Shown: positions 52,765-62,650 of the stretch, piece after piece | How the letters are laid out: each line of letters opens with the position of its first letter | Position numbering within the stretch: the stretch's first letter is position 1 | Origin: BJGV01 sp964196335 | GTDB taxonomy: Bacteria; Pseudomonadota; Gammaproteobacteria; Burkholderiales; Nitrosomonadaceae | Direction: 5' to 3' | Length of the DNA stretch: 64,000 nt | Assembly: GCA_965238155.1 (NCBI GenBank) | Contig: OZ250175.1 | Span: forward strand, 1-64,000 | Made by a program: the position numbers and the translations under genes | The notes under the pieces: generated by a model | The model's database searches: none | Seen by the model: only the letters and a program-made list of their open reading frames with translations | What the model was told of the DNA's origin: nothing

Positions 52765-55386
52765 ATGCACGAAAAATATAATCCACAGAAAGTTGAACTA
52801 GATGCTCAGTATTACTGGGATAAAACCCGCGCTTTCAAAGCTACTGAAGTTCGAGGCAAGAAAAAATATTATTGCCTATCAATGTTCCCTTACCCGTCTG
52901 GAAAGCTTCACATGGGGCATGTTCGTAATTACACCATCGGTGATCTGTTATCACGTTATCACCGTATGCAGGGTTATAACGTTCTACAGCCTATGGGTTG
53001 GGATGCTTTTGGCCTTCCTGCAGAAAATGCCGCCATACAAAATAAAGTACCGCCGGCAAAATGGACTTATGACAACATCGATTATATGCGCAAACAATTA
53101 AAGAGCTTGGGATTAGCCATAGATTGGGATAGAGAATTCGCCACCTGTAATCAGAACTACTACCGCTGGAACCAATGGCTTTTTCTACGAATGCTGGAAA
53201 AAGGGATTGCCTACAAAAAAACTCAGGTGGTAAATTGGGACCCAGTAGATCAAACTGTTTTAGCTAATGAGCAAGTAATAGACGGACGTGGGTGGCGTAC
53301 AGGCGCATTGATTGAAAAACGTGAAATTCCAGGTTACTACCTTAGTATCACGCAATATGCAGAAGAACTACTCAGTGATCTTGATAGATTATCAGGTTGG
53401 CCAGACCGTGTAAAAACGATGCAGGCCAATTGGATTGGTAAAAGTTTTGGTGTGAATATTACTTTTCCTGCAGATGCCTCAGCTAACACCCTACAAGCGA
53501 TAAAAGTCTTCACAACCCGTGCAGATACCTTAATGGGTGCAACTTACGTGGCAATTGCAGCAGAGCACCCGATAGCGTTACATGCGGCAAAAGAAAGTCC
53601 GGATCTTTCTGATTTCATCGCAGAGTGCAGGAACAGCGTCACAATGGAAGCAGATCTTGCCACTCAGGAAAAAAGAGGCATATCTACAGGATTATTTGTG
53701 ATTCACCCACTTACCCGCTCAAAACTACCGATATGGATTGCAAATTATGTATTGATGGGCTATGGCGAAGGTGCAGTTATGGCCGTACCTGCACATGACG
53801 AACGTGATTTTGAGTTTGCTAAAAGATACAACTTACCTATCAAACAAGTTATTTCAGCACCAACTGGATCTCAATCAGAATCATATTCTGAATTCAGTAC
53901 CACCCAATGGCAAGACTGGTATAACTCCAAGAAAGGAGTGTGTATCAATTCTGGCAAATACGACGGCATGAATTTTCAAACAGCGGTTGATGCTATTGCT
54001 TCAGATTTATCTACATCAGATTTGGGAAATAAGAAAACACGATTTCGTATACGTGACTGGGGTATTTCCCGCCAACGTTATTGGGGTTGCCCGATTCCAC
54101 TTATACATTGCAGCACATGTGGAATTGTGCCTGTTCCAGATGAGCAGCTTCCAGTAGTATTGCCAGAAAATCTGGTTCCGGACGGCTCGCGTAATCCATT
54201 GGCAAAAACGTCATCATTTTATGCCTGTGACTGCCCCCAATGTGGTAAACCTGCACGACGCGAAACAGACACGATGGATACTTTTGTTGATTCATCCTGG
54301 TATTACATTCGCTATACATGTACTAACCAGAATAAAACTATGACTGATTCACGTACAAACTATTGGTTACCAGTAGATCAATATATCGGTGGGATTGAAC
54401 ACGCGATTCTACACCTGCTTTACTCACGTTTTTGGACTAAGGTGATGCGTAATCTAGAGTTAGTTGGATTTGATGAACCTTTCTCGGACTTACTTACCCA
54501 AGGTATGGTATTAAATGATATTTTCTTTCGAAAAGAAAAAACTGGACGAATCACTTACTTCAATCCGGCTGATGTTGATATTCAAACAGATGACCAAGGA
54601 AAACGTAGCAATGCCGTTTTACGTGAAGATAAGAAGCCAGTAGAGTTTGGGGGTGTTGGTACCATGTCAAAATCTAAAAATAATGGTGTTGACCCGCAAA
54701 AACTGGTTGATATATACGGTGCTGACACTGCACGACTATTTATAATGTTTGCAAGTCCACCTGAACAAACACTTGAATGGGCGGATACAGGAGCAGATGG
54801 GGCATTCCGATTCCTAAATCGACTCTGGAATCAAGTTTACAAGCATCTACAACTAGGCATAATTGAGCCTGGAATTAGTAGCAGCCTGTCTGCTGAACTT
54901 AAAAACCTTCGTTTTCAATTGCATCATACTATTGCTAAGGTTGGTGATGATCTAGGAAGGCGCCACACTTTTAACACAGCGATTGCTGCAGTAATGGAGT
55001 TAATGAATACTCTCACCAAAATTCATGGTTCCGATAAAGCTTCCCGTAGCGTGATACAGGAAGTATTGGAAAATATAGTGCTTCTTCTCTCACCTGTTGT
55101 TCCTCACATCTGCCATACATTATGGCGAGAGCTCAGGCCAGAAACTGAGTTACTTGATCAACCATGGCCAGAAGCCGATAAAAGGATACTAGTACAAGAC
55201 GAAATTGAAATGGTAGTACAGGTAAATGGTAAGCTACGAGGGCAGATACGTGTAGTCAAAGAGGCTGAACGAGAAGCTATCGAGAGAATTGCTCTGGACA
55301 ATGAGCAAGTACAAAAGTTTGTTGCTGGACATACAATAAAAAATATAGTGGTGGTCCCCGGGCGACTAGTGAACATTGTTATATAA
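52765..55386 (+). CDS. leuS: Leucyl-tRNA synthetase
   Basis: An 873-residue class Ia synthetase charging tRNA-Leu. The HIGH signature is PYPSGKLHMGHVRNYTIGD (HMGH at 49-52), and the KMSKS counterpart is VGTMSKSKNNGVDP near residue 635. The CP1 editing domain is present (TRADTLMGATYVAIAAEHP, VPAHDERDFEFAKRYNLP). The ATG at 52765 is chosen, although an ATG at 52750 is possible. It heads the leuS-lptE-holA series. Confidence 0.97.
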   Translation: MHEKYNPQKVELDAQYYWDKTRAFKATEVRGKKKYYCLSMFPYPSGKLHMGHVRNYTIGDLLSRYHRMQGYNVLQPMGWDAFGLPAENAAIQNKVPPAKWTYDNIDYMRKQLKSLGLAIDWDREFATCNQNYYRWNQWLFLRMLEKGIAYKKTQVVNWDPVDQTVLANEQVIDGRGWRTGALIEKREIPGYYLSITQYAEELLSDLDRLSGWPDRVKTMQANWIGKSFGVNITFPADASANTLQAIKVFTTRADTLMGATYVAIAAEHPIALHAAKESPDLSDFIAECRNSVTMEADLATQEKRGISTGLFVIHPLTRSKLPIWIANYVLMGYGEGAVMAVPAHDERDFEFAKRYNLPIKQVISAPTGSQSESYSEFSTTQWQDWYNSKKGVCINSGKYDGMNFQTAVDAIASDLSTSDLGNKKTRFRIRDWGISRQRYWGCPIPLIHCSTCGIVPVPDEQLPVVLPENLVPDGSRNPLAKTSSFYACDCPQCGKPARRETDTMDTFVDSSWYYIRYTCTNQNKTMTDSRTNYWLPVDQYIGGIEHAILHLLYSRFWTKVMRNLELVGFDEPFSDLLTQGMVLNDIFFRKEKTGRITYFNPADVDIQTDDQGKRSNAVLREDKKPVEFGGVGTMSKSKNNGVDPQKLVDIYGADTARLFIMFASPPEQTLEWADTGADGAFRFLNRLWNQVYKHLQLGIIEPGISSSLSAELKNLRFQLHHTIAKVGDDLGRRHTFNTAIAAVMELMNTLTKIHGSDKASRSVIQEVLENIVLLLSPVVPHICHTLWRELRPETELLDQPWPEADKRILVQDEIEMVVQVNGKLRGQIRVVKEAEREAIERIALDNEQVQKFVAGHTIKNIVVVPGRLVNIVI

Positions 55387-55412
55387 AACTGAGTTTTAAC
55401 TGAGATTTTCCC

Positions 55413-55898
55413 ATGAAAAAAATATTACTTTTTGTGCTTTGTTCTTTTATATTAGGTTGCGGTTTTCAGCTTCGCGGAACAGAGTCAGCTTCAATTCCAT
55501 TTGAATCAGTATACATTTCTGCTTTAGAAGGGGAGCCTATAATTACAGAGCTTAAACACTCTATTCAAAGTAGCGGTAAAACGCTGGTTCTCGATAATCC
55601 ACTGGATGCTGAAGCCATATTACATATTATCAGTGCAAAATATACGAAACATATCTGGTCTATTTCCGGAAGCGGAAGAGTACTTGAGTTTCAGTTACGC
55701 TATCGGGTTTCATATAGTTTGTCTGACTCAAATGGACTTGAAATTGTTCCGCCTAGTGTAGTTAATTTAAACCGTATTATGCCCTATGCAGATGCTCAAG
55801 TTCTTGCAAAACAAGCAGAGGAAAGAATGCTCGCAAGAGAAATGTATAGAGATGCTGCCCAACAAATCATACGGCGATTATCTAAATCACAACGCTAG
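55413..55898 (+). CDS. lptE: LPS-assembly lipoprotein LptE
   Basis: A 161-residue outer-membrane lipoprotein that plugs LptD and helps insert lipopolysaccharide. Lipobox LGC (Cys16) is followed at once by GFQLRGTESASIPFESVY, the family signature. The C-terminal helix has VLAKQAEERMLAREMYRDAA and QQIIRRLS. It lies 26 bases after leuS and 48 before holA, the standard order in proteobacteria. Confidence 0.94.
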   Translation: MKKILLFVLCSFILGCGFQLRGTESASIPFESVYISALEGEPIITELKHSIQSSGKTLVLDNPLDAEAILHIISAKYTKHIWSISGSGRVLEFQLRYRVSYSLSDSNGLEIVPPSVVNLNRIMPYADAQVLAKQAEERMLAREMYRDAAQQIIRRLSKSQR

Positions 55899-55946
55899 TA
55901 ATTTTCATAGATTGTATTAGAAAATCTCTCATATCAAATATAAGTA

Positions 55947-56957
55947 ATGCATATCCATCTAGCTAATCTTTCCCAGCATCTCCAAAAACAACTCTTAACA
56001 TTTTATACTGTATACGGGGATGAATCACTGTTAGCTATTGAGGCCGCTGACTTGATTCGTACTAAGGCCCATATGAATGATTATATTGAGAGAGAAGTAT
56101 TTACAATAGACAGTCAGTTCAAAAAATCGGACTTATTACTAAAAAGTAACAGTTTATCTCTGTTTGGTGAACAAAGATTAATCGATATACGTGTTCCATC
56201 AGGAAAACCCGGTAAAGAGGGTGGCAAGGCTATTGAGGATTATTGCTATTCACTGCCACCAGATACACTAACTCTGGTTACATTGCCCAAAATAGATAAG
56301 CAAGGAAAAGCAACAAAATGGTTCAAAGCCCTTGAAAACATGGGACCTATGATCTCGGTTTCACTGGTAGAACTTAACCAGCTTCCAAACTGGATTAGTC
56401 AGCGCCTAAGTACACAAAATCAGAAAACTGATCCGGACACTTTACAGTTCTTTGCTGAAAAAGTAGAAGGAAATCTTCTGGCAGCCAATCAGGAAATTAT
56501 GAAACTTGCACTACTCTACCCGCCGGGTACATTGTCTTTTACTCAGATAAAAGATGCAGTACTGGAAGTGGCTAGATATGACATTTTTAAATTATCAGAC
56601 GCGATGGTGACAGGAGAAATAGCCCGCTTCATCCTCGTACTGAAAGGGTTACAGGGAGAGGGAACAACCGTACCATTTATTCTGACAATACTTGCAGCAC
56701 AGATTCGCTCATTGATCATTATTCGTAAGGGTTTAGATTCTGGAAAGTCTTATACACAACTAATGAAAGAAGCAAAAGTATGGGGAGACCGTCAGAAAAT
56801 AATGGAAAATGCAGCTAAACGAGTTAGATTAAAATTACTGGTACAAGCATTATTACATGCTGCAAAAATTGATAAAATAAGCAAAGGTGTCACAAAAGGG
56901 AATGCCTGGGATGAGCTTGAACAACTGGGATTACATTTTACATTTAAAAAGTACTAG
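55947..56957 (+). CDS. holA: DNA polymerase III delta subunit
   Basis: A 336-residue clamp-loader subunit that opens the beta clamp. It has LTFYTVYGDESLLAIEAADL at the N-terminus, SLSLFGEQRLIDIRVPSGKP, the segment FFAEKVEGNLLAANQEIMKL, and AKIDKISKGVTKGNAWDELE near the C-terminus, which are the HolA blocks. It follows lptE as in most proteobacteria. proA follows after a 264-base gap that contains nothing recognisable. Confidence 0.94.
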   Translation: MHIHLANLSQHLQKQLLTFYTVYGDESLLAIEAADLIRTKAHMNDYIEREVFTIDSQFKKSDLLLKSNSLSLFGEQRLIDIRVPSGKPGKEGGKAIEDYCYSLPPDTLTLVTLPKIDKQGKATKWFKALENMGPMISVSLVELNQLPNWISQRLSTQNQKTDPDTLQFFAEKVEGNLLAANQEIMKLALLYPPGTLSFTQIKDAVLEVARYDIFKLSDAMVTGEIARFILVLKGLQGEGTTVPFILTILAAQIRSLIIIRKGLDSGKSYTQLMKEAKVWGDRQKIMENAAKRVRLKLLVQALLHAAKIDKISKGVTKGNAWDELEQLGLHFTFKKY

Positions 56958-57221
56958 AATAATTTAATACATATTTAATATTTATAGAATAAATAGAGTC
57001 GTTTCATTTATACTAATTATTGTATATAAATTGATAAGACTGTCTATCTTCCTTGCTTAATATCAATTAGGTTTATTTCTGAATCCCTGCATTTTATTTA
57101 TGTTATGTGCCCCCCTTACCCGCAGTATCTGTATCATTACACTATAGAAATAATGTAGGTGGCCTAACTTGCTATACTGTATCGACATTTATATATTTAC
57201 TGAAAAACGTGGAACCACAAA

Positions 57222-58487
57222 ATGGATAATGTAGACATTAAGACCTACATGCAAATGGTGGGTCGTGAAGCTCGTACTGCATCACATACGATGGCAAAAG
57301 TCGAGTCTGCTTCCAAAAATAAGGCGCTTGCTGAAATAGCTGCATCAATCAAAAAAAATGAAAAGAAACTATTGGCTGCCAATAAAGCTGATTTGGACGC
57401 AGCAAAGACCCAAGGTCTCGATTCAGCATTGATAGACCGCCTGACGCTTACCTACAAAGGTGTCACTAATATGGTAGAGGGTCTGTTGCAGATAGCTACA
57501 CTTGCCGATCCTATTGGGGAAATAAGCGATTTAAGCTATCGCCCTTCCGGAATCCAAGTGGGGAAAATGCGGGTACCGCTAGGTGTGATTGGTATTATTT
57601 ATGAAGCACGCCCTAATGTTACAGCTGATGCCGCCGGATTGTGTATCAAAGCAGGTAACGCAGCAATATTACGTGGTGGTTCCGAAGCATATAATTGTAA
57701 TCAGGCTATCGCTGCATGTGTAAAAGAAGGTCTGAAAACAGCTGGCCTGCCAGAAACAGTAATACAAGTGATAAATACCACTGATCGAGCGGCTGTAGGT
57801 GAGCTAATTACTATGAAAGAATTTGTAGACGTAATTGTTCCACGTGGAGGCAAAAGTCTGATTAAACGTATTTCTGATGAAGCATGTATCCCAGTCATCA
57901 AACATCTTCACGGTGTATGTCATGTGTATATAGATGAAGGAGCTGATCTGGATAAATCTATCAGTATTGCTGACAATGCAAAGACTCAACGCTATGGAAC
58001 CTGCAACACCATGGAAACCTTGTTGGTACACGAGAAAATTGCACGAAAAGTACTACCGCCCCTATGTAAAATTTATCTTGATAAGGGTGTAGAACTTCGG
58101 GGTGACAAATCTTCATGCGCTATTGTAGAAAAAATGACTCAGGCAACAGAAGATGACTGGAGAACTGAATATCTAGCACCAATTTTAAGTGTACGAATAG
58201 TAAATAGCCTGGATCAGGCCTTGGAACACATCAATTTATATGGCTCACAGCATACCGATTCCATAGTTACAGAGGACTACTCTCGTGCCCGACGCTTTCT
58301 ACGAGAGGCGGATTCCAGCTCAGTAATGGTAAATGCTTCTACTCGATTTGCCGACGGCTTTGAATATGGCTTGGGCGCTGAAATCGGTATTTCTACTGAC
58401 AAAATACATGCTCGTGGGCCAGTAGGACTAGAAGGACTGACTAGCCAGAAATTTATTGTATTAGGCAATGGTCAGATTCGGCAATAA
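57222..58487 (+). CDS. proA: Gamma-glutamyl phosphate reductase
   Basis: A 421-residue aldehyde-dehydrogenase-fold enzyme making glutamate semialdehyde for proline. It has VGKMRVPLGVIGIIYEARPN, NAAILRGGSEAYNCNQAI and the catalytic Cys in KTQRYGTCNTMETLLVHEKI. SSSVMVNASTRFADGFEYGL and GAEIGISTDKIHARGP close the fold. proC is at 38,055; proB is not in the window. The nadD gene often found next to proA is missing here; lpdA follows. Confidence 0.97.
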   Translation: MDNVDIKTYMQMVGREARTASHTMAKVESASKNKALAEIAASIKKNEKKLLAANKADLDAAKTQGLDSALIDRLTLTYKGVTNMVEGLLQIATLADPIGEISDLSYRPSGIQVGKMRVPLGVIGIIYEARPNVTADAAGLCIKAGNAAILRGGSEAYNCNQAIAACVKEGLKTAGLPETVIQVINTTDRAAVGELITMKEFVDVIVPRGGKSLIKRISDEACIPVIKHLHGVCHVYIDEGADLDKSISIADNAKTQRYGTCNTMETLLVHEKIARKVLPPLCKIYLDKGVELRGDKSSCAIVEKMTQATEDDWRTEYLAPILSVRIVNSLDQALEHINLYGSQHTDSIVTEDYSRARRFLREADSSSVMVNASTRFADGFEYGLGAEIGISTDKIHARGPVGLEGLTSQKFIVLGNGQIRQ

Positions 58488-58513
58488 ACCACATAATCTT
58501 TTATAGCATACCT

Positions 58514-60268
58514 ATGACTCAGCTTATCGAAATCAAAGTCCCTGATGTTGGTGACTTCAAAGATATTCCTGTTATCGAAATACTGGTACATCCGGGAGAT
58601 AATGTAGAAAAAGAAACACCCCTTATCACACTAGAAACTGATAAGGCCACAATGGAAGTCCCTGCACCTCAGACCGGCACAGTAAATGAAATTAAGATCA
58701 AGGTTGGTGACAAAGTTTCGGAAGGATCAATAATACTCACATTAAAATCAATAACCAAACCAACAGATTCCCATCCTTACACCAAAAAAGATACTGAAAC
58801 AAAATATGTGCCGCCTGTAACCAATCCTACTTCAATTCATTCTACTACGGTTTCTCATGGTGACATTCATGCAGATGTAGCCGTATTGGGAGCCGGACCA
58901 GGTGGCTACACAGCAGCTTTTAGAGCTGCTGATCTCGGCAAGAGAGTAGTACTGATTGAACGCTATCCGGTACTTGGAGGGGTCTGTCTCAATGTCGGCT
59001 GTATTCCCTCAAAAGCACTACTTCACATGGCAAAAGTTGTCACTGATGCAGAGAAAGCCATTCATGCAGGTGTTAATTTCAACACACCCAAGATTGAATT
59101 AGATAAGTTACGAGAATGGAAAGAATCAATTATTAAAAAACTTACTAAGGGGCTAACCGCAATAGCAAAAAAAAGAAAAATAGAGGTCATACAAGGAAAT
59201 GGAAAGTTTACTACCCCCAACATGATTCTAGTAGATACTCCTAATGGTCAGAAAACTATTTCATTCGAATACTGTGTAATCGCTTCAGGATCAAGTGCAA
59301 TCCATCCTCCTGGTATTATCCAAAATGACCCTCGAATTATTGATTCAACAGGTGCGCTAAAACTTGAAGATATTCCCAAACGAATGTTGATCATTGGTGG
59401 CGGGATAATTGGCCTAGAGATGGCAACAGTTTATGATGCGCTCGGATGTAAAGTAAGCGTAGTAGAGATGATGGAACAATTGATTCCCGGTGCTGATGCA
59501 GATCTTATTAAACCACTATACAGACGCATACAGAAGCGTTATGAGGCAATTTATCTTAAAACTAGAGTTACTGAAATAAAGCCACAAAAGGACGGATTGA
59601 AAGTCGCCTTTGAAGGAGAAGAGTCTCCCGGGGCTCGGACTTATGACCGTATTCTAATTGCAGTAGGACGCCGTCCTAATGGACACACTATCGAAGCAGA
59701 AAATGCGGGGGTCAATGTTACTAAGCAAGGCTTCATTCCGGTTGATAGCCAGCTACGAACCAACGTTCCGCATATCTTTGGTATCGGTGATATTGTGGGA
59801 GAACCAATGCTCGCTCACAAAGCAACGCATGAGGGAAAGCTTGCTGCAGAAATCATAGCAGGACAAAAAGCTGCCTTTGATGTCCGCACTATTCCTTCAG
59901 TTGCATATACAGATCCAGAAATTGCCTGGATGGGTTTAACTGAAACTGAAGCAAAAAAACAGGGAATTGATTATGGAAAAGCTAGTTTCCCATGGGCAGC
60001 AAGTGGCCGCGCGATTTCTATGGGACGCGATGAGGGTATGACAAAATTACTATTCGATAGAAATACGCGCCGCTTGCTCGGTGCAGGTATAGTTGGTATT
60101 AATGCAGGAGAATTGATTTCTGAAACAGTCCTTGCACTAGAAATGGGCACAGATATGGAAGACATAAGTTTCACTATCCATCCACATCCGACATTATCAG
60201 AAACTATTTACTTTGCTGCCGAGATAGCAGAAGGATCAATAACTGATCTTTATATGCCAAAGAAATAA
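58514..60268 (+). CDS. lpdA: Dihydrolipoamide dehydrogenase with N-terminal lipoyl domain
   Basis: A 584-residue E3 flavoprotein with its own lipoyl domain. Residues 1-80 form the lipoyl domain, with ETDKATMEVPAP carrying the lipoylation Lys44. A linker of about 35 residues leads to the flavin domain: DVAVLGAGPGGYTAAFRAAD, the redox disulfide GGVCLNVGCIPSKALLHMAK, the NAD motif MLIIGGGIIGLEMATVY and GIGDIVGEPMLAHKATHEGK. The C-terminal His-Glu dyad is in FTIHPHPTLSET. This fused form is typical of the betaproteobacterial pyruvate dehydrogenase E3. Confidence 0.96.
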   Translation: MTQLIEIKVPDVGDFKDIPVIEILVHPGDNVEKETPLITLETDKATMEVPAPQTGTVNEIKIKVGDKVSEGSIILTLKSITKPTDSHPYTKKDTETKYVPPVTNPTSIHSTTVSHGDIHADVAVLGAGPGGYTAAFRAADLGKRVVLIERYPVLGGVCLNVGCIPSKALLHMAKVVTDAEKAIHAGVNFNTPKIELDKLREWKESIIKKLTKGLTAIAKKRKIEVIQGNGKFTTPNMILVDTPNGQKTISFEYCVIASGSSAIHPPGIIQNDPRIIDSTGALKLEDIPKRMLIIGGGIIGLEMATVYDALGCKVSVVEMMEQLIPGADADLIKPLYRRIQKRYEAIYLKTRVTEIKPQKDGLKVAFEGEESPGARTYDRILIAVGRRPNGHTIEAENAGVNVTKQGFIPVDSQLRTNVPHIFGIGDIVGEPMLAHKATHEGKLAAEIIAGQKAAFDVRTIPSVAYTDPEIAWMGLTETEAKKQGIDYGKASFPWAASGRAISMGRDEGMTKLLFDRNTRRLLGAGIVGINAGELISETVLALEMGTDMEDISFTIHPHPTLSETIYFAAEIAEGSITDLYMPKK

Positions 60269-60407
60269 TCTGTTTTATTTACTTGGTACTCATAAATATT
60301 TTTAGGTATCAAATATTGGGACTTACTGTTACCTGAAGTGTGCGATCATTTTCTTGTTATTTGGGCTCTGTGTTCTTTCAAATTAATATCTGGTAATAAA
60401 ATCATAT

Positions 60408-61598
60408 CTATTCTTTTAATAAGAAACTTTTATCTCCACTTGAAAATCCAATAAGAGACTGCTGAGTATCTTTACCTAAAGCAATCACCTTGAATAATTC
60501 ACCCATTTCAGCGGGGCTTACTAATTTCTGTACTTGATTAGACATGGGCAAGTAGTCACCTGTATTTTCTACTGGTATTTGTGCGAGAATTTCAGTGATA
60601 CCACAGTTGATAAGAAATTGTGCCTGAGAAGCATAGCCTAATAATTCGAGCCCCTCCTCTGTAGCTACATCTGTAATAGCAGTAAAATCTACATGGCTGG
60701 TTATATCCTGCAAACCCGGAAAATAAAATGGATCGTCATGAGCATGGTGTCGGTAATGGCACATCAGCGTTCCACGATTCCGCTGGTCATGATAATATTC
60801 GTTGCGCCCAAAACCATAATCAATGAGCACTACTGCACCTTTCTGTAAGATATTTGCAAGACTTCTAATAAATCCACGTACTGAAAGATTGATTTCACTG
60901 ATATATGTGTCAATATTGTTATTATTGAAACTGGCTCGGGGGATTATTTCTTGTGCGATCTTAAAGAGTTCTCCTTCAACCAGTAAGCGGTCACTCCACT
61001 CGAATCTCTTACCACTCCACACCACACCACGCTCGAATAAACTATTATCACGCCATACCACTAAATGAACCGGCATGGCATCAAGTACTTCATTTGCAAG
61101 TATCAAACCTTTAAATTTGGTTGGAAGATTCTCCAACCATTGGACCCGAGACAGAAGATGAGGTGCAAATTTTTCAAATAATTTATTCTGCTGCTCCTGC
61201 AATTCTCCGCTTACTTCGAGAATAAAGTAATGCTGTGGTAGCCTGTTTAGGTTTTCTAACTCAAGCAATATATCAAGTGCAAGTTTACCGGTCCCAGCCC
61301 CAAATTCTAAAATATCGCCGATATCTTCACCGACACCCTCTATTATTTGTGTAGCTTGTTGGGCAATAGCCCTTCCAAATAACGAAGAAACTTCTGGTGC
61401 AGTTACAAAATCTCCGGCACAGCCAAACTTAGTCGTACCAGAACAATAATATCCCATTCCAGGTGAATAGATTGCGAGCTCCATATAACGTGTAAATGGA
61501 ATCCAGCCCCTCGCCGTGGCAATCTCTGAACAGATCATATTCTTCACGGCACAACTATGCTGGAAAGCAGATTCATCTGGTGTTGGTAGTGACGGCAT
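60408..61598 (-). CDS. MidA/NDUFAF7-like SAM-dependent methyltransferase (COG1565)
   Basis: A 396-residue methyltransferase of the COG1565 family related to mitochondrial complex I assembly factor NDUFAF7, which methylates an arginine of NDUFS2. Family blocks are GWIPFTRYMELAIYSPGMGY, TAPEVSSLFGRAIAQQ, the SAM motif ILEFGAGTGKLALDIL, LANEVLDAMPVHLV and VLIDYGFGRNEYYHDQRNRG. It lies divergent from the SDR gene, an arrangement common in betaproteobacteria. A similar role on bacterial complex I is inference. Confidence 0.88.
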   Translation of the reverse strand: MPSLPTPDESAFQHSCAVKNMICSEIATARGWIPFTRYMELAIYSPGMGYYCSGTTKFGCAGDFVTAPEVSSLFGRAIAQQATQIIEGVGEDIGDILEFGAGTGKLALDILLELENLNRLPQHYFILEVSGELQEQQNKLFEKFAPHLLSRVQWLENLPTKFKGLILANEVLDAMPVHLVVWRDNSLFERGVVWSGKRFEWSDRLLVEGELFKIAQEIIPRASFNNNNIDTYISEINLSVRGFIRSLANILQKGAVVLIDYGFGRNEYYHDQRNRGTLMCHYRHHAHDDPFYFPGLQDITSHVDFTAITDVATEEGLELLGYASQAQFLINCGITEILAQIPVENTGDYLPMSNQVQKLVSPAEMGELFKVIALGKDTQQSLIGFSSGDKSFLLKE

Positions 61599-61754
61599 CG
61601 GCGTAAGTGTGTCTTTATGGTAAATTATCTAAACCTTGGAACCCTAAATAAAAGATTGATTGCTAAATACTATGATATTACAAGATAATTTGTTAATACA
61701 TACAACTTCTGGTTGATGATACTGATTCTCAGAAATATCCGATAGGGGACTGCG

Positions 61755-62495
61755 ATGCAAGATAAAATTATACTAGTTACTGGAGGCACCAGACGCATAG
61801 GTGAAACTATCTGCCGAAAACTACACTCTGAAGGCATGAGTCTGATGGTGCATTACCGATCCTCTGAGAAGGAAGCACAGGCGCTTCAAACTAAACTTAA
61901 CCAAATACGCCCCAGATCAGTTGCATTAATTCAAGCTGATTTGCTTGCTATAGACCAGTTACCAATTCTAGTTAATGAAACAATAAAACATTTTGGAAGA
62001 ATTGATTCACTTGTTAATAATGCTTCTAGCTTTTACTCTTCACCTATTGGAAAGATAACAGAAAAATCATGGGATGAGCTTATTGGATGTAATTTAAAAG
62101 CGCCTCTCTTTTTATCTCAAGCAGCAGCACCACATCTAAAAAAACAACATGGCTGCATTATTAACATTGTTGATATTCATTCTGAATGGCCACTAAAAAA
62201 ATATATGGTTTACAGTTCTGCTAAAGGTGGATTAGCTACACTAACCAGGTCTCTAGCGCTAGAACTAGCTCCTGAAGTCCGAGTAAACGGTGTTTCTCCA
62301 GGCCCCATTCTCTGGCCAGAGAATGGGGAATGGTCAGATCAGATAACGCGTCAACGCATCATCAACAAGACCCTCCTTAAGCGAATAGGTGAACCAAATG
62401 ACATAGCTAAAGCAGTATTTTTCTTAATTTCGGATGCTCCTTATATTACTGGGCAGATACTAGCAGTGGATGGTGGACGCAGTATAAATTTGTAG
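61755..62495 (+). CDS. Pteridine reductase-like short-chain dehydrogenase
   Basis: A 246-residue SDR. The N-terminal NADPH motif is VTGGTRRIGETICRKL, with the double Arg typical of pteridine reductases (FolM/PTR1). VHYRSSEKEAQALQTKL, the NNASSF motif, and the catalytic Tyr and Lys in VYSSAKGGLATLTRSLALEL are present. The C-terminus has TGQILAVDGGRSI. It probably reduces dihydropterin or dihydromonapterin. It is divergent from the MidA-like gene. Confidence 0.88.
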   Translation: MQDKIILVTGGTRRIGETICRKLHSEGMSLMVHYRSSEKEAQALQTKLNQIRPRSVALIQADLLAIDQLPILVNETIKHFGRIDSLVNNASSFYSSPIGKITEKSWDELIGCNLKAPLFLSQAAAPHLKKQHGCIINIVDIHSEWPLKKYMVYSSAKGGLATLTRSLALELAPEVRVNGVSPGPILWPENGEWSDQITRQRIINKTLLKRIGEPNDIAKAVFFLISDAPYITGQILAVDGGRSINL

Positions 62496-62650
62496 GGAAT
62501 TACGCGTCTTACATAGCTATTTATAATTGCCATCTATATTTTCTATGTTGCAAATACATCATATTTTATATCTTACATATAGCAACTCGATCCAGACCAG
62601 TTGTCAAAATTAGGATAAAATAGTTCCATGATTACTATCTGATTCTTATC